The notes: generated by a model not told the origin, from the sequence alone. A stretch of DNA of 64,000 bases from Anaerosporobacter faecicola (GCF_012070565.1 NZ_JAAQRO010000009.1:310001-374000); one strand, 5' to 3'. Counted from the first letter of the stretch, positions 52,311 through 61,747 are shown. Made by a program: numbers and translations.

Positions 52311-53348
52311 ATGAAAGGACAATGTATAAAACGACTATCCTTACAAAAATTACTTATTCCACTGTTTATAATTGTTATTGTAATTTTTAGTATATTCTTC
52401 TATCTAAACCACCGATATGATAATGCACGTATCGAAAAATCCGCCTTAAAATTAAATACCTACATAAAGGTCACATTATATGGAACCAAGGATGAATCCC
52501 TGATTGACGATGTCTTTGCTCTGTGTGATTACTATGAAAACTTATTAAGCAAAACGATTGAAACAAGTGACATTAGTAGGTTCAATCATCGAACAGATGA
52601 TGAAATAACTGTTTCTAATGAAACTGCTACCCTAATTAAACTAGGGTTATCCTATGCTGATCAAACAAATGGCGCTTTCAACATAGCAATTGGCAAGTTG
52701 ACTGATCTGTGGAATTTCACTGCAGATGAACCAAAAGTACCTGAAGACTCCTTGATCAAAGGAACACTCTCTCACATTGATCAACATGCACTAACTATTG
52801 ATGGGAACACCCTCCATTCAACAGATACACAACTAGAGGTTGATCTTGGTGCCATAGCGAAAGGCTTTATTGCGGATCAGATGAAACAATTCCTGCTAGA
52901 GAGAGGGGTAACCAGTGGTACAATAAATCTAGGCGGAAATGTTCTCTGTATTGGTTCTAAACCAGACCATTCTCCATTCCAAATTGGTATTCAAAAACCT
53001 TTTTCAGAGCAAGGTGAAGTATTATTAGCTGTAGAAGCTACGGATTCCTCGGTTGTAACATCTGGAACTTATGAACGCTATTTTATTGAAAACGAGAAAT
53101 TATATCATCATATTCTTGATTCCAAAACAGGCTATCCCTTTGACAATGGATTAGCTTCTGTAACCATACTATCAAAAAAATCAGTAGACGGAGATGCACT
53201 AAGCACCAGTTGTTTTGCTCTCGGTCTTGAAGAAGGAATGAAGCTAATTGATTCCATGGAAGATACCTATGCAATCTTTGTAACCGAAGAGGAAGAGATC
53301 TATTACTCCCAAGGATTACAGGATGCCTATACGATCATTCTTCCATGA
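52311..53348 (+). CDS. apbE: FAD:protein FMN transferase ApbE
   Basis: 345 residues. An N-terminal transmembrane segment (about 13-33) acts as export anchor. The ApbE core has VDLGAIAKGFIAD, TINLGGNVLCIG and the metal-binding DGDALSTSCFALG, so it should transfer FMN from FAD onto a Thr or Ser of an extracytoplasmic partner, typically a subunit of the Rnf or Nqr type or a flavin electron-transfer protein. AAAGGA precedes the ATG. It is divergent from the NusG-II/Gx transporter pair, hinting that these genes serve the same redox function. A flavin-receiving protein is not seen in the window. Confidence 0.92.
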   Translation: MKGQCIKRLSLQKLLIPLFIIVIVIFSIFFYLNHRYDNARIEKSALKLNTYIKVTLYGTKDESLIDDVFALCDYYENLLSKTIETSDISRFNHRTDDEITVSNETATLIKLGLSYADQTNGAFNIAIGKLTDLWNFTADEPKVPEDSLIKGTLSHIDQHALTIDGNTLHSTDTQLEVDLGAIAKGFIADQMKQFLLERGVTSGTINLGGNVLCIGSKPDHSPFQIGIQKPFSEQGEVLLAVEATDSSVVTSGTYERYFIENEKLYHHILDSKTGYPFDNGLASVTILSKKSVDGDALSTSCFALGLEEGMKLIDSMEDTYAIFVTEEEEIYYSQGLQDAYTIILP

Positions 53349-53502
53349 TTTTTACTTACTCATAGTATTATACTGTTCGTATCATACTATAATGTAACAG
53401 ATTTCGTGATAGAAAGCAAATAGTAGCCCGCTAAAATGTAATTGGTTATGAATTTACAATCATTTGAATAGGTTATAATAAGGAAAACGAAGAGGTATTG
53501 TC

Positions 53503-53646
53503 ATGACTTGGCTCATCTCCATGCTAATCCGTACAGCGATTGTTCTTTTACTCGTTTTTCTATTCTATCTCTTCTTTATTGGATTCACTTCCACTATCCT
53601 TCATTTCTTATCCAGCAAAGAAGATAACCAATCAAAAAAGAAATAG
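53503..53646 (+). CDS. 47-residue membrane protein
   Basis: A short open frame with an AGAGG ribosome site 7 nt before the ATG and a TATAAT box at 53474-53479. It encodes MTWLISMLIR, then a hydrophobic helix of about 25 residues and a charged tail ending SKKK. Its stop lies inside the left arm of a strong terminator that also ends metY. No family recognised. The ribosome site, terminator and membrane profile make it more likely real than not. Confidence 0.55.
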   Translation: MTWLISMLIRTAIVLLLVFLFYLFFIGFTSTILHFLSSKEDNQSKKK

Positions 53647-53677
53647 AAGAGCTGCAACAGCTCTTCTATTTCTTTTT
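53635..53677. terminator. bidirectional terminator shared by the small membrane gene and metY
   Basis: Perfect 20-bp arms (53635-53654 and 53658-53677) with a 3-nt CAA loop, T-rich on both sides. Confidence 0.85.
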
Positions 53678-53679
53678 AT

Positions 53680-54954
53680 CTAGATTTGATCAAATGCTTG
53701 TTTCAAATCGTTAATGATATCATGAATATCTTCAATTCCTACTGACATACGGATTAGTTCAGGTTCCACACCAGCTTGTTTTAATTGATCATCCGTTAAT
53801 TGTCTGTGTGTTGTACTAGCAGGATGAAGAACACTTGTACGAACATCAGCAACATGGACCACAATGGCAGCAAGCTTTAACTTTTCCATCAGTTTGGCTG
53901 CCGTAGCTCTTCCACCTTTAACACCAAACGACACGACACCACATACACCCTTAGGCATATACTTTTGTGCCAAAGCATGATATTTATTGCTTTCCAGTCC
54001 AGGATAATTTACCCATGTAACTTTATCATGTGACTCTAACCATTTTGCAACTTCCAATGCATTCTGACAATGACGTTCCACACGAAGATGAAGAGTTTCT
54101 AAACCTACATTTAATAAAAATGCATTCATTGGAGCAGGTGTTGCACCAAGATCTCGCATGATCTGTACACGTGCTTTTGTTATGTATGCAGCTCTTCCAC
54201 AATCTTTTGCATAAACCATACCATGGTATGATTCATCTGGTTCTGATAATCCAGGGAATTTCTTAGAGTTCCAATTAAAGTTACCGCTATCAACAATTAC
54301 GCCACCAAGAGCAATTGCATGACCATCCATGTATTTTGAAGTAGAATGTACTACAATATCCGCACCGTATTCAATGGGACGACAATTAATTGGTGTAGCA
54401 AATGTATTATCAACGATTAATGGAATTCCATTTTGATGTGCTAATTTCGCCATCTTCTCAATATCGCACACAACCAGTGTTGGATTTGATACTGTCTCAG
54501 CAAATACACATTTGGTATTTTCTTTTATTTCTTTTTGTAATTCTTCTATAGAAGCATCTGGATCAATAAATGTTACATCGATTCCCATACGTTTCATCGT
54601 TACTCCGATTAAGTTCGTTGATCCACCATAGATTGATAAGGATGCCAAAATATGATCGCCTGCACTACATATATTAAGAAGAGCGATGGTTGTTGCTGCC
54701 TGACCACTCGACGTGCATAATGCACCTACACCACCTTCAAGGATTGCTATCTTTTTCTCTACTGCATCAGCTGTTGGATTTGCAAGTCTCGAATAAAAGA
54801 AGCCGTCTTCTTCTAAATCGAACAATTTACCGACTTGATCACAAGTATCGTATTTGTATGTCGTACTTTGGTAGATTGGCAAAACACGTGGTTCCCCATT
54901 TTGAGGTTCATATCCAGCTTGAATACAATTTGTACTAATACTATAATCGTTCAT
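53680..54954 (-). CDS. metY: O-acetylhomoserine aminocarboxypropyltransferase / cysteine synthase
   Basis: 424 residues from ATG 54954 (AAAGGTG lies 5 nt upstream; the ORF opens at 54969). PLP enzyme of the Cys/Met metabolism class: TNCIQAGYEPQNGEPRVLPIYQ at the start, the PLP lysine in VVHSTSKYMDGH, and CIHTPA-type ending HPASTTHRQLTDDQ that fits MetY. It forms homocysteine from O-acetylhomoserine and sulfide. Monocistronic with a sigma-A promoter; the leader is about 70 nt, too short for an S-box riboswitch. Confidence 0.92.
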   Translation of the reverse strand: MNDYSISTNCIQAGYEPQNGEPRVLPIYQSTTYKYDTCDQVGKLFDLEEDGFFYSRLANPTADAVEKKIAILEGGVGALCTSSGQAATTIALLNICSAGDHILASLSIYGGSTNLIGVTMKRMGIDVTFIDPDASIEELQKEIKENTKCVFAETVSNPTLVVCDIEKMAKLAHQNGIPLIVDNTFATPINCRPIEYGADIVVHSTSKYMDGHAIALGGVIVDSGNFNWNSKKFPGLSEPDESYHGMVYAKDCGRAAYITKARVQIMRDLGATPAPMNAFLLNVGLETLHLRVERHCQNALEVAKWLESHDKVTWVNYPGLESNKYHALAQKYMPKGVCGVVSFGVKGGRATAAKLMEKLKLAAIVVHVADVRTSVLHPASTTHRQLTDDQLKQAGVEPELIRMSVGIEDIHDIINDLKQAFDQI

Positions 54955-55033
54955 CTTATCACCTTTCATGTCATATATTAAGTGAACGGCTCTACATTTT
55001 AACGTAATGCATTGGTAAATTCACTGAATCTAT

Positions 55034-55061
55034 TTTATATCTTCTTCTTCCTATTTGTCAA
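55034..55061 (-). promoter_or_regulatory. metY promoter
   Basis: TTGACA (55061-55056), 16 bp, TATAAA (55039-55034) on the minus strand. Start near 55027. Confidence 0.65.
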
Positions 55062-55142
55062 TGTAAAAAGACAGGAATTGACGATGCCTCTTATAATTTG
55101 CATCCTCCATTCATGTCTTTCTTACATAACATGCATACGCTT

Positions 55143-55583
55143 CTACTTCATACCTGTAGAACCAAATCCACCTTCTCCACGCTCCGTAACATCTAACTCC
55201 TGCACTTCCTCAATCTCAAATGCAAGATAAGGAATCACAATCAATTGTGCTACTCGTTCCTGTGGTTCAATCGTTTGGACCATATTGGTATCATTGTGAA
55301 GGGCAACGATTAATTCTCCCCGATAATCAGAATCGATAACACCTGTACAATTTGCAGGACGTAACCCTTTCTTAACAGAGATACCACTTCGAGCAAAGAT
55401 TCCTCCAAAGTACCCTTTTGGTACAGCCATGGAAATCCCCGTAGAAATCTTCATCGTCTCATGTGGTGCGATCTCTACCTGATCTGATAAATCAGCAAAC
55501 AGATCATATCCTGCAGCCTCCACACTTCCTCGTTTTGGTAATGTTGCAGTTTTGGTCAGCTTCTTAAATTTTATTGATTCCAT
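55143..55583 (-). CDS. dut: dUTP diphosphatase
   Basis: About 146 residues from ATG 55583, which overlaps the stop of the M16 peptidase gene by 13 bp. All five dUTPase motifs are present: AAGYDLFA, RSGI(S), GVIDSDYRGE, RVAQLIV and the C-terminal RGEGGFGSTG. It removes dUTP to keep uracil out of DNA and supplies dUMP. Coupled translation with the peptidase gene is a common Clostridia arrangement. Confidence 0.96.
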   Translation of the reverse strand: MESIKFKKLTKTATLPKRGSVEAAGYDLFADLSDQVEIAPHETMKISTGISMAVPKGYFGGIFARSGISVKKGLRPANCTGVIDSDYRGELIVALHNDTNMVQTIEPQERVAQLIVIPYLAFEIEEVQELDVTERGEGGFGSTGMK

Positions 55584-56833
55584 CGACTTTCTATTCCTTT
55601 CACAATCTTCTGATCTAAATTTCCCACTAGCGCGACACTGCAAACAGACTCATCTAATATCTTGTTCGCCAATTGATCTACGCTTTCTTTTGTCACTTTA
55701 TTGACCCGCCCAATAATGTCATTCAATGGATGGATCATACCATATTTCATAATATGTTTCGCATTACTATTCATACGATTTTTCGTACTTTCACTTGCAA
55801 TCGTAAGATTTACACGAATTTGTTTTTTCGTCTCTTCAATATCTTTTTCAGAAAAACCAGTCTTCTTCACTTGTTCGATGATACGAAATACTTCTTCATA
55901 AATCTTAAGTGCTGGTTCTGGGTTCGTTGCTGCATAGATATGGAACAATCCTGTTGTTAGAAAACTACTTTCATAAGAATAAATCGAATAGGTTAACCCC
56001 ATTTCTTCTCGTATTCTTTGAAATAGCATGCAGTTGGCATTTTCACCCAATATAGCATTCATAACCGTTAACTCATACCGACTCTCATCAATACTTGCTA
56101 TAGACGGGAATGCAATATTAATATGCATCTGCTCGATATCTTTTTCATCTTTATAGATACAATTTTTATATTCAGGTTTTGTAAGTGGTGGCCGATTAGC
56201 GGTAGCACGCAGCTTCCCAAAACTGTTTTCAAGCTGTTCTAATGTTTCCTTTTCATTATAATTTCCTGCAATTGAGATTACCATATTATCTGCTGTATAA
56301 TAAAGATCACGAAAAGTAATCAATTGTTCTCGTGTAAAAGAACGTACAATCTCTTTTTCCCCAGAAATCAAATATCCAAGAGGATGTTCCTTCCAAACTT
56401 CCCGTTGAAGCATCTCATGGCACATATCTTCTGCAGAGTCATCATACATATCAATCTCTTCTAGTACAACACCCTTTTCTTTCTCCAATTCTTCCATTGA
56501 AAAGAGAGAATTCTGAATCATATCACTAATCATATCGATTGCAATTGGTAAATACTCATCAATGGTTGTTGCATAGAAATTCGTATGCTCTTTGCTTGTG
56601 TAAGCATTCACATTACCTCCGATCATAGAAGTAATATCTGCAAGATCTTTTGCGGAACGTGTTGTTGTCCCTTTAAAAAACATATGTTCTAGCATATGCG
56701 CAATACCATTGTTTTTGGCATTTTCATAAGCAGAACCAACCTTTACCCATACGCCAAATGATACACTTTTCAGATAGGGCATTCGTTCTAACACAACGGT
56801 TAAGCCATTGGTAAGCTTAGTTGTGGTCGTCAT
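55571..56833 (-). CDS. M16 family zinc metallopeptidase (MlpA/YmxG-like)
   Basis: About 420 residues from ATG 56833, supported by AAAGGGG nearby; the longer frame from 56902 lacks a site. The inverted zinc motif HMLEHMFFKGT (HxxEH) lies near residue 42, and a downstream Glu provides the third ligand. The C-terminal half (about 215-420) is the inactive mirror domain. Members next to pnp and dut in Firmicutes have been implicated in regulating protease or surface genes; cytoplasmic since no signal peptide. It lies just downstream of pnp, a conserved order. Confidence 0.9.
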   Translation of the reverse strand: MTTTTKLTNGLTVVLERMPYLKSVSFGVWVKVGSAYENAKNNGIAHMLEHMFFKGTTTRSAKDLADITSMIGGNVNAYTSKEHTNFYATTIDEYLPIAIDMISDMIQNSLFSMEELEKEKGVVLEEIDMYDDSAEDMCHEMLQREVWKEHPLGYLISGEKEIVRSFTREQLITFRDLYYTADNMVISIAGNYNEKETLEQLENSFGKLRATANRPPLTKPEYKNCIYKDEKDIEQMHINIAFPSIASIDESRYELTVMNAILGENANCMLFQRIREEMGLTYSIYSYESSFLTTGLFHIYAATNPEPALKIYEEVFRIIEQVKKTGFSEKDIEETKKQIRVNLTIASESTKNRMNSNAKHIMKYGMIHPLNDIIGRVNKVTKESVDQLANKILDESVCSVALVGNLDQKIVKGIESRWNQ

Positions 56834-56867
56834 GCGATTTCCCCTTTCTATAGTAAGATTAAGCACA

Positions 56868-56916
56868 AAAGAAAGGACCATTGCATAATCAATCTTAAGC
56901 AACAGTCCCTCTTTCT
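56868..56916 (-). terminator. terminator of pnp
   Basis: AGAAAGAGGGACTGTTGC pairs with GCAATGGTCCTTTCT (imperfect), followed by TTTTG on the minus strand. Confidence 0.6.
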
Positions 56917-56971
56917 ATCCTCTGAATTCAGTACATAGAACACTATGACTGATCATGACAGAAGTAATGAT

Positions 56972-59056
56972 CTATTGAACATCTTTCATACTAAAGCTGA
57001 TTCTTCCCATCTTGTCTTTGCCAAGGCATACAACCTTCACAACATCACCAAGAGTAAGAACATCTTCTACATGATTGATTCGTTCTTTGGAAATCTTAGA
57101 GATATGAACCATTCCCTCTTTACCAGGAGCAAACTCAAGGAATGCACCAAACTCCTTAATACTTATAACTTTTCCTTCAAAGATTTGACCTTCTTCGAAA
57201 TCAGTTGTTATGATCTTAATCATATTCAATGCTGCAGACATCTTTTCTGCATCTGTACCACAAACAGAAACTGCTCCATCATCTGTTATATCAATCTTTA
57301 CACCAGTTTGTTCAATGATTGCATTGATTGTTTTTCCTCTTTGACCAACAACATCACCAATCTTAGCTGGATCAATCTTAATCTGCACGATCTTTGGTGC
57401 AAATGTTCCAACTTCTTTTCTAGGTTCTTCGATACAAGGAAGCATAATCTCATTCAAGATATACATACGTGCTTCTCTTGTCTTCTTAATTGCTTCTTCA
57501 ATAATAGATCTTGTAAGTCCATGAATCTTAATATCCATCTGAATTGCTGTAATACCATCTTTCGTACCAGCTACCTTAAAGTCCATATCTCCAAAGAAAT
57601 CTTCCAATCCTTGAATATCGGTTAATACGATATAATCATCATCTGTTGCACCTGTAACCAAACCACAAGAAATACCAGCTACTGGTTTTCTAATTGGTAC
57701 ACCCGCTGCCATTAAAGACATCGTAGATGCACAAATAGATGCTTGTGATGTAGAACCGTTTGATTCAAATGTTTCTGAAACAGTACGAATTGCATATGGG
57801 AATTCTTCTGCACTAGGTAATACAGGAACTAATGCACGTTCTGCTAAAGCACCATGACCAATTTCACGACGTCCTGGACCTCTAGAAGGTTTTGTTTCAC
57901 CAACAGAATAAGAAGGGAAGTTATAATGATGCATATATCTCTTTGAAGTTTCTGCTTCATCTAAGCCATCGATCTTCTGTGCTTCTGATAGAGGTGCTAA
58001 TGTAGTAACTGTACAGATTTGTGTTTGTCCTCTTGTAAACATAGCGGAACCATGAACACGAGGAACAATATCAACTTCTGCAGCAAGTTTACGAATCTCT
58101 GTAATTGCTCTTCCATCTGGACGTTTGTGATCTTTTAAGATCATCTTACGTACGGTTTTCTTTTCATATTGATAAATTGCTTCTCCAAGAACAGCTAACC
58201 AATCTTCTTTCTCAGCGAAAGCTTCTTCTAATTTTTCTGTTATTTTCTTAATGTTTTCTTCACGGTCTTGTTTTACGTCTGTGAATACTGCTTGTTCCAT
58301 CTCTTCTTGAGGAACAATTTCTTTCATTGCATCGAATAATTCTGCAGGAACTGCACAACTTTCGTAGGAGTGTTTTTCCTTTCCGCATTCTGCAACGATG
58401 GTATCAATGAATTCGATAACTTTTTGGTTTACTTCATGAGCCGCAAAGATTGCTTCTACCATCTTATCTTCAGGAACTTCATTCGCACCTGCTTCGATCA
58501 TGATTACTTTCTCTCTTGTTGAAGCAACTGTTAATTGAAGATCTGAAATTGCTTTTTGAGCAGCATTTGGATTGAACACGAATTCTCCATCTACTAAACC
58601 TACTTGTGTTGTTGCACATGGTCCATCAAAAGGGATATCCGAAATTGCTACTGAAATTGCAGATCCTAACATAGCTGTTAATTCAGGGCTACAATCAGGG
58701 TCAACTGACATGACCATATTGTTTAATGTTACATCATTACGATAATCCTTAGGGAATAAAGGACGCATAGGACGGTCAATAACACGTGAAGTAAGGATTG
58801 CATTCTCCGATGCTTTTCCTTCTCTCTTATTAAATCCACCTGGAATCTTACCAACAGCATATAATTTTTCTTCGTATTCCACACTAAGTGGGAAGAAATC
58901 GATACCTTCTCTTGGTTTATCTGAAGCGGTAGCGGTGGATAATACAACGGTATCTCCGTAGTGCATAAATGCAGCTCCATTTGCTTGAGCTGCAACTCGT
59001 CCAACATCAACTCTTAGTGTTCTGCCAGCAAGTTCCATTGAAAAACTTTTGTACAT
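56972..59056 (-). CDS. pnp: polyribonucleotide nucleotidyltransferase (PNPase)
   Basis: 694 residues: two RNase PH domains (about 1-230 and 300-540), the alpha-helical linker between, then KH (about 555-610) and S1 (about 620-690) domains. Landmarks include GKIPGGFNKREGK, RPDGRAITEIR, GPGRREIGHGALAER and DIQGLEDFFGDMDFKVAGT. It degrades RNA 3' to 5' with phosphate. It follows rpsO in the conserved order, and a long leader hairpin lies between. The start has GGAG nearby. Confidence 0.96.
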   Translation of the reverse strand: MYKSFSMELAGRTLRVDVGRVAAQANGAAFMHYGDTVVLSTATASDKPREGIDFFPLSVEYEEKLYAVGKIPGGFNKREGKASENAILTSRVIDRPMRPLFPKDYRNDVTLNNMVMSVDPDCSPELTAMLGSAISVAISDIPFDGPCATTQVGLVDGEFVFNPNAAQKAISDLQLTVASTREKVIMIEAGANEVPEDKMVEAIFAAHEVNQKVIEFIDTIVAECGKEKHSYESCAVPAELFDAMKEIVPQEEMEQAVFTDVKQDREENIKKITEKLEEAFAEKEDWLAVLGEAIYQYEKKTVRKMILKDHKRPDGRAITEIRKLAAEVDIVPRVHGSAMFTRGQTQICTVTTLAPLSEAQKIDGLDEAETSKRYMHHYNFPSYSVGETKPSRGPGRREIGHGALAERALVPVLPSAEEFPYAIRTVSETFESNGSTSQASICASTMSLMAAGVPIRKPVAGISCGLVTGATDDDYIVLTDIQGLEDFFGDMDFKVAGTKDGITAIQMDIKIHGLTRSIIEEAIKKTREARMYILNEIMLPCIEEPRKEVGTFAPKIVQIKIDPAKIGDVVGQRGKTINAIIEQTGVKIDITDDGAVSVCGTDAEKMSAALNMIKIITTDFEEGQIFEGKVISIKEFGAFLEFAPGKEGMVHISKISKERINHVEDVLTLGDVVKVVCLGKDKMGRISFSMKDVQ

Positions 59057-59123
59057 AATCTATCTCCTTTTTATCCATTGATCTTAAAAATCTTTGTAGA
59101 ACAATGGAATCATTATTTTAGCT

Positions 59124-59205
59124 GGAGATGCCGAAACAACTGAAAAATACATTATTGATACCAAGGGAATTAATGTACTTTTCAGAAGTCTCGGGTTACA
59201 TCTCC
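59124..59205 (-). ncRNA. long leader hairpin upstream of pnp
   Basis: On the minus strand GGAGATG and CATCTCC close a stem of about 82 nt that includes CTGAAAA/TTTTCAG and TACATTA/TAATGTA blocks. In E. coli a similar pnp leader hairpin is cut by RNase III and lets PNPase repress itself. The same use here is inference. Confidence 0.55.
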
Positions 59206-59360
59206 AAATTAGTTATTATTATACCACCTATGGAAGATTTATGCTACTTCTTTTTTCTAAAGTATCCGATTCACTCCATGAGCTATAAAATATAGCAATC
59301 TACGTCTTCAATATACGATTAGTATTTCTCCATCGTTTCATACCAATTCACACACGAAGA

Positions 59361-59389
59361 AAGCCATGATAGAAATTCTATCATGGCTT
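59361..59389 (-). terminator. rpsO terminator
   Basis: Perfect AAGCCATGATAGAA / TTCTATCATGGCTT arms; T-run is better on the plus strand than on the minus, so read-through into pnp is likely. Confidence 0.6.
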
Positions 59390-59442
59390 TTTTCGGTTTG
59401 TTTGTGTTTGTCGTGTATATAATTGAATAATTTACTTCGTTA

Positions 59443-59709
59443 TTACTTTCTTAAGCCTAAACGTTCGATTAAGTTACGGTAACCTTCGATATCGTTTTTC
59501 TTTAGGTATTCAAGAAGACCTCTTCTTTGTCCTACCATCTTTAAAAGACCTCTTCTTGAGTGGTGATCTTTCTTGTTTGCTTTTAAATGCTCAGTTAATT
59601 CATTGATTCTAACTGTTAATAAAGCAATTTGCACTTCAGGTGATCCAGTATCTTGTGGATTTCTACCATAAGCTGCGATAACTTCTTGTTTCTTTTCTTT
59701 ACTAATCAT
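59443..59709 (-). CDS. rpsO: 30S ribosomal protein S15
   Basis: 88 residues, full length: [40 protein letters not shown], and IERLGLRK at the end. It binds the 16S rRNA central domain early in assembly. AGGAGG lies 7-8 nt before the ATG, and the promoter TTGACA-17-TAGAAT starts transcription about 80 nt upstream. Confidence 0.98.
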   Translation of the reverse strand: MISKEKKQEVIAAYGRNPQDTGSPEVQIALLTVRINELTEHLKANKKDHHSRRGLLKMVGQRRGLLEYLKKNDIEGYRNLIERLGLRK

Positions 59710-59796
59710 CGTAATTCCTCCTATTATTGAAATCGCCTAGTACTAAGTTATAGGTCGGAGTGTCCTATATCCTGGTATTGGCTAAAATACTTAGAT

Positions 59797-59825
59797 ATTC
59801 TATCATAAGTATAACCTTGTGTCAA
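59797..59825 (-). promoter_or_regulatory. rpsO promoter
   Basis: TTGACA (59825-59820), 17 bp, TAGAAT (59802-59797) on the minus strand. Confidence 0.8.
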
Positions 59826-59847
59826 ATCATTTATACAATTTTATTCT

Positions 59848-61509
59848 TTATTTCTGTTTTTTCTTGCTTAATTCTTCTGCATGGCTTAATGCAGCATCAA
59901 TATTTGGACAAACATTTTGTTCTCCAATCTCTTCAAGGAATCCTGCTTTTTCCATCATCTGTTTAGGCTGTTCCTGCACATGGGAAAGAATTAATGTTAT
60001 TCCTCTTTTTTTGCATAAGAAAAAGATTTTTCTAAGGGAACGCAATGCAGTAACATCCATTGCAGGTACACCTCTCATACGAATGATAACAGCTTTAAGA
60101 CCAGGCTCTGGTGTTATTTCCAAGAAACGGTCTGCTGCAGCAAAGAACATAGGACCAACGATTTCATATACAAGTGTATGTTTTGGAACAACTTTTAATC
60201 CAATCTGTTCAGGGTCATTCTCCTCATCCATCTCTTCGTCTATGTATTTCCAACCACGAATCTTTGTTTCATCAGCCATACGTTTTAAGAATAATAACGC
60301 TGCTAATAACATACCGATTTCAATTGCTACAACTAAATCAAATACAACTGTCAGTACAAATGTTGTAATTAGTACCGTAATATCACTTTTTGGTGATGCT
60401 TTAATCAAAGAAATGAATTCTCTCCAGCCACTCATGTTATAAGCTACCATGAATAAGATTGCGGCAATCGCTGGCATCGGAATCCATGCTGCATATGGCA
60501 TTAATATAACCAAGATTAATAATAATGTGATGGAATGCACCATACCTGCGATAGGAGAACGTCCACCATTCTTCACATTAGCAGCTGTTCTTGCAATTGC
60601 TCCAGTTGCTGGAATACCACCAAATAATGCAGAAACAACATTTCCTGCGCCCTGTGCAACCAATTCCATATTTGGTTTATGTCGGCTACCAATCATACCA
60701 TCTGATACGACACAAGATAATAAGGATTCAATTCCTGCTAAAATTGCTATTGTAAATGCATCTGGTAATAAGTTACGAATCATTCCCATATTAACAGATG
60801 GTACGGTAAGACCTGGTAAACTACTCTTAATGGTATATAAGTCTCCTATTGTTTTCACATCCATTCTAATTGCTTTCACCATAATAACTGCAACGATTAC
60901 CGCAATCAATGAAGGTGGAATCTTCTCCGTAACTTTTGGCCATAGAATTAGAATTGCAAGAGATACAAGACCTACTAGTAATGCCTGCCAATTAAACGTA
61001 TTCATACAGTTAAAACATTCTTTTAACTTATCCAGTGTTTCAATTGGAGCATTCTTGAATGTTAATCCAAGAAAGTCCTTCACTTGGCCAATTGCAATCG
61101 TGATTGCAATACCAAATGTAAATCCTGTGGTAATGGTGTAAGGGACGTATTTAATTAAGTCTCCTAACTTTAGTATTCCCATGATCACAAGAATGATTCC
61201 TGCCATTATTGTAGCAACAATTAAGCCATCCATTCCATTCTTTGCCACGATTCCCGCTACAATTGTTGCAAACGCAGCTGTTGGTCCCGCGATCTGAACA
61301 CGGCTACCTCCTAAGAATGAAATAACAAACCCTGCGAATATGGCAGTGTAGATACCTTGTTCTGGTCCAACACCCGAAGCAAGTGCCAATGCAATGGATA
61401 AAGGTAAGGCAATAATTGCTACAATAATACCAGCAATCACATCTTTAACAAATTGCTGTTTGGTATACGACTTCATACAGTCGAATAGTTTGGGTACGAA
61501 TTGTTTCAT
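59848..61509 (-). CDS. SulP-family anion permease with STAS domain
   Basis: 553 residues. About 12 helices (25-425) with the SulP signature near IYTAIFAGFVISFLGGSRVQIAGPTAAF and a central GIPATGAIARTAANVKNGGRSP, then a cytoplasmic STAS domain (about 445-550). SulP proteins carry sulfate, bicarbonate, dicarboxylates or other anions; the substrate cannot be told from the sequence. It is monocistronic, with a sigma-A promoter 67 bp upstream. Confidence 0.93.
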   Translation of the reverse strand: MKQFVPKLFDCMKSYTKQQFVKDVIAGIIVAIIALPLSIALALASGVGPEQGIYTAIFAGFVISFLGGSRVQIAGPTAAFATIVAGIVAKNGMDGLIVATIMAGIILVIMGILKLGDLIKYVPYTITTGFTFGIAITIAIGQVKDFLGLTFKNAPIETLDKLKECFNCMNTFNWQALLVGLVSLAILILWPKVTEKIPPSLIAVIVAVIMVKAIRMDVKTIGDLYTIKSSLPGLTVPSVNMGMIRNLLPDAFTIAILAGIESLLSCVVSDGMIGSRHKPNMELVAQGAGNVVSALFGGIPATGAIARTAANVKNGGRSPIAGMVHSITLLLILVILMPYAAWIPMPAIAAILFMVAYNMSGWREFISLIKASPKSDITVLITTFVLTVVFDLVVAIEIGMLLAALLFLKRMADETKIRGWKYIDEEMDEENDPEQIGLKVVPKHTLVYEIVGPMFFAAADRFLEITPEPGLKAVIIRMRGVPAMDVTALRSLRKIFFLCKKRGITLILSHVQEQPKQMMEKAGFLEEIGEQNVCPNIDAALSHAEELSKKKQK

Positions 61510-61575
61510 GCTTTCTCCTCATCTTCCGTCATAATTAGTTAAATATTAAATTTTTATTAAATCACACAAAAATTA

Positions 61576-61603
61576 ATTATACCATTCCGCTCTCTATTTT
61601 CAA
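61576..61603 (-). promoter_or_regulatory. promoter of the SulP gene
   Basis: TTGAAA (61603-61598), 16 bp, TATAAT (61581-61576), with TG one base before the -10 (extended). Confidence 0.75.
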
Positions 61604-61680
61604 GATGTAATATTGCATACAATATAATTTGCTTCTTTCTATTTTTTGTGAATATCCCCTATCCTTCTTTCTTTTTCATT

Positions 61681-61739
61681 GAACAAAGTGTACTTCGTAC
61701 ACTTTCGCATTAATAACAGTTTCAATGTACACTTTGTTC
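61681..61739. repeat. competing hairpins built on AAAGTGTAC
   Basis: GAACAAAGTGTAC (61681-61693) can pair with GTACACTTTGTTC (61727-61739, 13 bp), or AAAGTGTAC (61685-61693) with GTACACTTT at 61697-61705 (9 bp, TTC loop). The two folds exclude each other. It adjoins repeat copy 2. Confidence 0.65.
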
Positions 61740-61747
61740 TCCGCGCC

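Noticed and set aside
54955-55142. S-box (SAM) riboswitch before metY
   Set aside because: The promoter lies 65-100 bp from the start, leaving a leader too short for an S-box, and its core motifs are absent.
56945-57625. 226-codon plus-strand frame
   Set aside because: It is antisense to pnp, with Cys/Asn/Phe-rich composition typical of a shadow frame.
60449-61141. 230-codon plus-strand frame
   Set aside because: Antisense to the SulP gene; no ribosome site.
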